NCBI RefSeq assembly: GCF_040605455.1
Contig: NZ_JBEXCV010000037.1
Span: 1 to 62,654 of the forward strand
DNA from: Embleya sp040605455
GTDB taxonomy: Bacteria; Actinomycetota; Actinomycetes; Streptomycetales; Streptomycetaceae
Reading direction: 5' to 3'
DNA: 62,654 bases
Under the pieces are notes generated by a model. That model made no database searches, was not told where the DNA came from, and worked only from the letters and a program-made list of their open reading frames with translations. The position numbers were made by a program, and so were the translations under genes. Each line of letters opens with the position of its first letter. Position 1 is the first letter of the stretch. This document shows positions 59,183 through 62,654 of the stretch, one piece after another.

Positions 59183-61060
59183 ATGAGCGACGCATACGGC
59201 CGCGGGGGAGCGGAGCCGCCGCGAGGCGACGACGCGCCGGCCGGGCCGGGACCGGATCACGACGCGGAGCCAGCGGCCTTCCCGTCCGGAGCACCGCCCT
59301 CGACGGCGGGTGCCCGGCGGGAGGACGAGCCCGAGCCGGGCCGATCCGCCGAACGGGCCGGGGCGGGGTCGGCCGTGGAGGCCGGGCCCCCGTCGCCGGT
59401 CGAGACACCGGTCGGAGCATCGACCGAGGTACCGTCCGAGCGTCCGGCCGAGCCCGGCCCCGAGGACGAACCCGCCGCGTTCCCGGCCCGGCCGTCGTTG
59501 GCCGACGCCGACCGCCCGGCGCCCTACGCGGCGGGCGAGGACGCCGGTGCCCGGAACACCGAGGTCGAGCACGCCGCCGAGCCCGCGCCGGCCGATCCGG
59601 CCGGTGAGCCGGCCGCGTTCGGGCCCCCGGTCCCGGATGTGCGGGAAGCGGTCACCGCCGAGGTGCCGGTGGTGCACGGCACCGCCGAACTCCCCAGCGC
59701 GGATGATCCCGCGTACGACCCCTTCGCGCCGCCCGCGCAGCCGCCCCCGCCCGCAGGGCCGCCGCCGCAGCAGCCGTGGCCGGGCGGGGCCGGCGCCTAC
59801 AACACGCACCCCGGCGCGGGGCAACCCGGCTACGGGCCGTACGGGCCGTACCCCTCGTATGCCCCGCAGGCGGCCTACGCGCCCTATCAGGCCGTGCCGT
59901 ACGGGTATCCGGTACCGGGAGACATGACCGGCGCCGGCGGGCCCACCGAGGACCTCGGCAGGCGCTACGGCCGCCGACTGGTGGTGTGGGCCGCGGCCAT
60001 CGCGCTGGTGGCCGGCTTGATCGGCGGCGGCATCGGAGCCTGGGTCGCCGACCGGCAGGACACCAAGGTCCGACTCGGCGACCCGCCGCCCACCGGCCCG
60101 GCCCGAGGCAAGGACACCATCGCCGGGCTCGCGGGCAGCACGCTGCCCGGCGTGGTGTACATCCACGCCAAGACCGGCCGCGGCGAGGCCACCGGCACCG
60201 GCTTCGTGCTGGACACCGCCGGCGACATCCTGACCAACAACCACGTGGTCGAGTCGGCCGCGTCCGGCGGCACGATCACGGTGACCTTCAACGACGGCCA
60301 GCAGACCTCGGCGACCCTGGTCGGCCGGGACACCGGCTACGACCTCGCGGTGATCCGGGTGTCGGGCGTGCAGGGGTTGCACCCGCTGCCGCTGGGCAAC
60401 TCCGACAGCGTCCAGGTCGGCGACCCGGTGATCGCCATCGGTGCGCCGTTCAACCTGGAGGGCACCGTCACCTCCGGGATCATCAGCGCCAAGGACCGGG
60501 CCGTGAGCGCGGGTGGTTCGGGCAGCGACGTTTCCTACATCAGCGCGTTGCAGACCGACGCGCCGATCAACCCCGGCAACTCCGGTGGACCGCTGATCGA
60601 CGCGGCGGGCTCGGTGATCGGGATCAACTCGGCGATCCGCTCGGCCGGCGGTGGCGGGCAGGGCAATCCGTTCGGGGCGCAGCAGGAGGCGGGCAGCATC
60701 GGCCTCGGCTTCGCCATCCCGATCAACCAGGCGCGCCGCGTCGCGCAGCAGCTGATCGAGACCGGCAAGGCGTCGCACCCGGTGATCGGCGTCTCGTTGG
60801 ACATCGCCTTCCAGGGCGACGGCGCGCGGATCGCGCCTTCCGACGTCAAGGGCACGCCGCCGATCCGGGCCGGGGGACCTGCCGAGCGGGCCGGGCTCAA
60901 GCCCGGCGACGTGATCAAGGCGATCGACGGTCGCAAGGTGCACGACGCCAACGAGTTGATCGTGGCGATCCGTTCCAAGGCGCCCGGTGCGGTGGTCAAG
61001 TTGACCATCGAACGGGACGGGACCGAGCGCACGGTCGACATGACCCTCGAAGCCGGATGA
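59183..61060 (+). CDS. htrA: Membrane-anchored serine protease HtrA with PDZ domain
   Basis: A 625-residue protease. Residues 1-260 are a disordered Pro/Glu/Ala-rich cytoplasmic tail. The helix RRLVVWAAAIALVAGLIGGG (about 263-283) anchors it. The S1C trypsin-like domain has His354 (LTNNHVVE), Asp387 (GYDLAVI) and Ser467 (NPGNSGGPL), then a PDZ domain at about 530-620 (GLKPGDVIKAIDGRKVHD). It degrades misfolded envelope proteins and may cleave the anti-sigma factor. ATG 59183 follows AGGAAGG; the frame is open back to 58931, so a longer tail cannot be excluded. Two hairpins follow the stop. Confidence 0.95.
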   Translation: MSDAYGRGGAEPPRGDDAPAGPGPDHDAEPAAFPSGAPPSTAGARREDEPEPGRSAERAGAGSAVEAGPPSPVETPVGASTEVPSERPAEPGPEDEPAAFPARPSLADADRPAPYAAGEDAGARNTEVEHAAEPAPADPAGEPAAFGPPVPDVREAVTAEVPVVHGTAELPSADDPAYDPFAPPAQPPPPAGPPPQQPWPGGAGAYNTHPGAGQPGYGPYGPYPSYAPQAAYAPYQAVPYGYPVPGDMTGAGGPTEDLGRRYGRRLVVWAAAIALVAGLIGGGIGAWVADRQDTKVRLGDPPPTGPARGKDTIAGLAGSTLPGVVYIHAKTGRGEATGTGFVLDTAGDILTNNHVVESAASGGTITVTFNDGQQTSATLVGRDTGYDLAVIRVSGVQGLHPLPLGNSDSVQVGDPVIAIGAPFNLEGTVTSGIISAKDRAVSAGGSGSDVSYISALQTDAPINPGNSGGPLIDAAGSVIGINSAIRSAGGGGQGNPFGAQQEAGSIGLGFAIPINQARRVAQQLIETGKASHPVIGVSLDIAFQGDGARIAPSDVKGTPPIRAGGPAERAGLKPGDVIKAIDGRKVHDANELIVAIRSKAPGAVVKLTIERDGTERTVDMTLEAG

Positions 61061-61061
61061 C

Positions 61062-61086
61062 CCGGACATGACGTGCACATGTCCGG
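61062..61086 (+). terminator. Hairpin right after htrA
   Basis: A 9-bp stem (CCGGACATG and complement) with a 7-base loop begins one base after the htrA stop. Confidence 0.5.
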
Positions 61087-61170
61087 ACGGTCACATCTTC
61101 CGGCGATAGGCACCATCGAGGCGTTCGATGCCGGCCGCGGCCTTCCGCTTCGGGTGTCGACGACTACTCT

Positions 61171-61202
61171 GAGGGGGTTCGGTCGCCCGATCGAACCCCC
61201 TC
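61171..61202 (+). promoter_or_regulatory. Strong hairpin 22 bp before tatB
   Basis: A perfect 11-bp stem (GAGGGGGTTCG and complement) with a 10-base loop. It is either the htrA terminator or a 5'-leader element of tatB; its arm ends 13 bases before the ribosome binding site GGAG, so folding could affect tatB translation. Confidence 0.6.
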
Positions 61203-61224
61203 GGCGCAATCTCGTGGAGTTCAG

Positions 61225-61662
61225 GTGTTCGACGTCGGTGCACCCGAGATGGTCGCGCTCGTCATTCTCGCGATCGTGATCTTCGGCCCGGAGAAGCTGC
61301 CGAAGATGATCGGCGACGTGGCCCGCACCATTCGCAAGTTTCGCGAGTTCTCCTCCGGGGCCCGGGCGGATCTGAAGAAGGAACTCGGTCCGGAGTTCCA
61401 GAACATGCACCTGGAGGACCTCAACCCCAAGACGTTCGTCCGCAAGAACCTGATGGGTGACGGCGACGACGACCTGGGCATCCGCGAACTGCGCGACTCG
61501 CTCGGCAAGGACTTCGAGGAGATCAAGGGCCTGGCCAGTGGCAGCCCGTACGACCCGGACGTGCCGGACACCTCGTACAGCCCGCCGTCGCTGCAGAAGA
61601 AGGCCGCCGGCCCCCGGGTCGAGCCCGGCGAGCGCCCGCCGTACGACGCCGACGCGACCTGA
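61225..61662 (+). CDS. tatB: Sec-independent translocase subunit TatB
   Basis: A 145-residue protein with the typical N-terminal membrane helix (APEMVALVILAIVIFGPEKLPKMIGDVARTIRKFREF) and an amphipathic helix after it. The FGPEKLP hinge is diagnostic. The cytoplasmic tail of over 80 charged residues distinguishes it from TatA. It builds the Tat substrate receptor with TatC; PhoX-like and other Tat clients occur in this genome. GTG 61225 is the start. tatA and tatC are not in the window. Confidence 0.95.
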   Translation: MFDVGAPEMVALVILAIVIFGPEKLPKMIGDVARTIRKFREFSSGARADLKKELGPEFQNMHLEDLNPKTFVRKNLMGDGDDDLGIRELRDSLGKDFEEIKGLASGSPYDPDVPDTSYSPPSLQKKAAGPRVEPGERPPYDADAT

Positions 61663-61884
61663 GCCGCCGGCGGCGTCGAGGGTCCTTTCCCACGCGAGTT
61701 CGAGGGCCGCTCCGGACGCCGCCGATGCCCGCCGGCCGGCAGCCGTTCACGATGCGGGGCCGCGTGCGCATTCGGGCACTATGGAGCCCGTAGTACACGG
61801 GCAGTGTGTGGTTGGTGACTCGGCGGATACATGTACCGCACGGACGGTCCACCCGGAAGCAGCCGGGAAAGGTGGGCGCCGGAC

Positions 61885-62589
61885 ATGGCATTCCGAGGCA
61901 GCCGTCGGCGCCGTCGCGCCGCGCGAGAGGACCTGAGGCGGAGTATGGACACGATCAGCCACGCGGGCGAGGCGTTGCCCGCCGAAGAAACCGGCAAGCC
62001 CGACCTGCTGGCGGCATACCTGGGCGCGGACTTCGCCTGGTACGGCTTGGACGAGGGCTGGAACGGGCGGCGTTGGTTGTCGTCGGTGTGCAAGGGCAGG
62101 CCCGCGATCGAGTACGGCACGCTCGGCCACGGCGACCTGCCGAGCCGGCGACCCGGTGATCCGACACCGCGCCGGTTCGTGTCCGTGGTGACCGTCCCGC
62201 GGCGACCCAAGCGGCCGGCCGGGGATGGTACGGGACAGATGGAGGCCACCTCCAAGGCGAGCGCGGCGTCACTCGCAGGGGTGGCCTTGCTCGCGGAGAG
62301 TTGGCCGTGGCAGCTGGACCGGACCACCCGGGCGGAGTGGCTGGATCAGCAGACCAACATCGCGTGGGACCTGTCCGACAACCTGGCCGGATCCGGGTGG
62401 ACCGACCTGGCCATCCCGGTGGACGGGGTGCCCGCGCGGTTCCGCTATCGGGAGTCGGCCTACGGCTGGGTGCTCGCGGGCGAGAGCGCGGGCGTCTACC
62501 TCGGGGTGTACGGCCGCGGCGCGAGCGCGTACGGCCTGGGCCTGTCCCGTGCGGTGGACCTGCGCACGTACGCGACGCCGGATTCGTGA
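61885..62589 (+). CDS. Hypothetical protein
   Basis: A 234-residue protein of unknown function that ends at the TGA of 62587-62589. The first 20 residues are Arg-rich (MAFRGSRRRRRAAREDLRR), then an acidic Ala/Leu segment leads to AAYLGADFAWYGLDEGWNGRRWL. A Trp-rich central part (ESWPWQLDRTTRAEWLDQQTNIAWDL) and C-terminal RYRESAYGWVLAGESAGVYLGVYGRGASAYGLGLSRAVDL suggest a beta domain. Start is uncertain: ATG 61885 is used, ATG 61945 has AGGCGGAG nearby and ATG 61831 is also open. No known family is recognised. Confidence 0.6.
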   Translation: MAFRGSRRRRRAAREDLRRSMDTISHAGEALPAEETGKPDLLAAYLGADFAWYGLDEGWNGRRWLSSVCKGRPAIEYGTLGHGDLPSRRPGDPTPRRFVSVVTVPRRPKRPAGDGTGQMEATSKASAASLAGVALLAESWPWQLDRTTRAEWLDQQTNIAWDLSDNLAGSGWTDLAIPVDGVPARFRYRESAYGWVLAGESAGVYLGVYGRGASAYGLGLSRAVDLRTYATPDS

Positions 62590-62654
62590 TCGCGCGGCGA
62601 TGCCCCGGGGGCACGGGGGGGGCCGGCGGGGGGGGGGGCCGCGGGGCCCGCGGG
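62590..62654. other. G/C homopolymer-rich window end
   Basis: The last 65 bases contain runs of seven and eleven G and alternating GGGGCCC strings without coding character. They look like low-quality read ends at a contig boundary rather than a real feature. Confidence 0.6.

Overview
The window is a stretch of the central chromosome of a high-GC actinobacterium. Almost every reading frame has G or C at the third codon position, GTG (and one TTG) starts are frequent, and nearly all genes are housekeeping. The first ABC importer has the gene order permease, lipoprotein, permease, ATPase, ATPase and sits beside typA, which is the layout I know for the Streptomyces bldK locus. MshB (mycothiol) and the DUF3117, DUF6542 and DUF6113 small proteins fit Streptomycetaceae, perhaps not Streptomyces itself. 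From memory, the gene order also tracks the M. tuberculosis interval xseA-ispH-ychF ... typA-lpqW-mshB-fdxC-dapC ... dapE-LOG-folP2-DivIVA-tag-DUF3117 ... sigE-rseA-htrA-tatB, so this is an old conserved actinobacterial backbone. No tRNA, rRNA, insertion sequence, prophage, CRISPR array or integrase is visible.

Layout. 1-10.7 kb: the start of a secreted protein, exonuclease VII large subunit without its small subunit, a large PAS-PAS-GAF-PP2C-HATPase sensor phosphatase, a NUDIX hydrolase, a secreted CE1-like esterase, ispH, two small membrane proteins, ychF and a HIT protein. 10.8-15.8 kb: a reverse-strand operon for a three-subunit succinate dehydrogenase/fumarate reductase with a small leading protein, separated by a perfect 24-bp hairpin from an alpha-helical unknown. 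16-31 kb: typA, then two complete oligopeptide ABC importers in tandem (bldK-like, then a second one in the usual A-B-C-D-F order), each behind an AT-richer leader with repeats. 31.3-33.4 kb: a convergent S9 dipeptidyl/prolyl peptidase, so peptide import and peptide cleavage are neighbours.

33.6-39.3 kb: a tiny membrane protein whose 3' end is copied in 80-bp tandem repeats, a methyltransferase, mshB with a membrane partner, and a 950-residue VanW protein. 39.4-43.8 kb: a CysRS-like paralogue divergent from an ABC-2 exporter plus DesK/DesR-type two-component system, with a 24-bp palindrome between them. 44-47.5 kb: a CBM2-GH18 secreted protein and a SirB1/GNAT pair. 47.7-51.2 kb: fdxA-dapC, dapE and a LOG-family protein (lysine/diaminopimelate branch). 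51.3-56.5 kb: a Tat-exported PhoX-like protein, FolP2-type dihydropteroate synthase homologue, DivIVA-domain protein, tag glycosylase, a PaaG-like crotonase and DUF3117. 56.5-62.6 kb: an O-methyltransferase, then the envelope-stress module sigE-like ECF factor, zinc anti-sigma factor, HtrA protease and TatB, and a final unknown. The last 40 bases are G/C homopolymer runs that look like a low-quality sequence end.

The clearest themes are peptide sensing and uptake (bldK plus a second importer plus peptidase), cell-envelope stress (DesK/DesR-ABC, VanW, SigE/HtrA/TatB) and core metabolism. I did not see a convincing wholly new multi-gene system; the most unusual items are repeats and palindromes in non-coding DNA.
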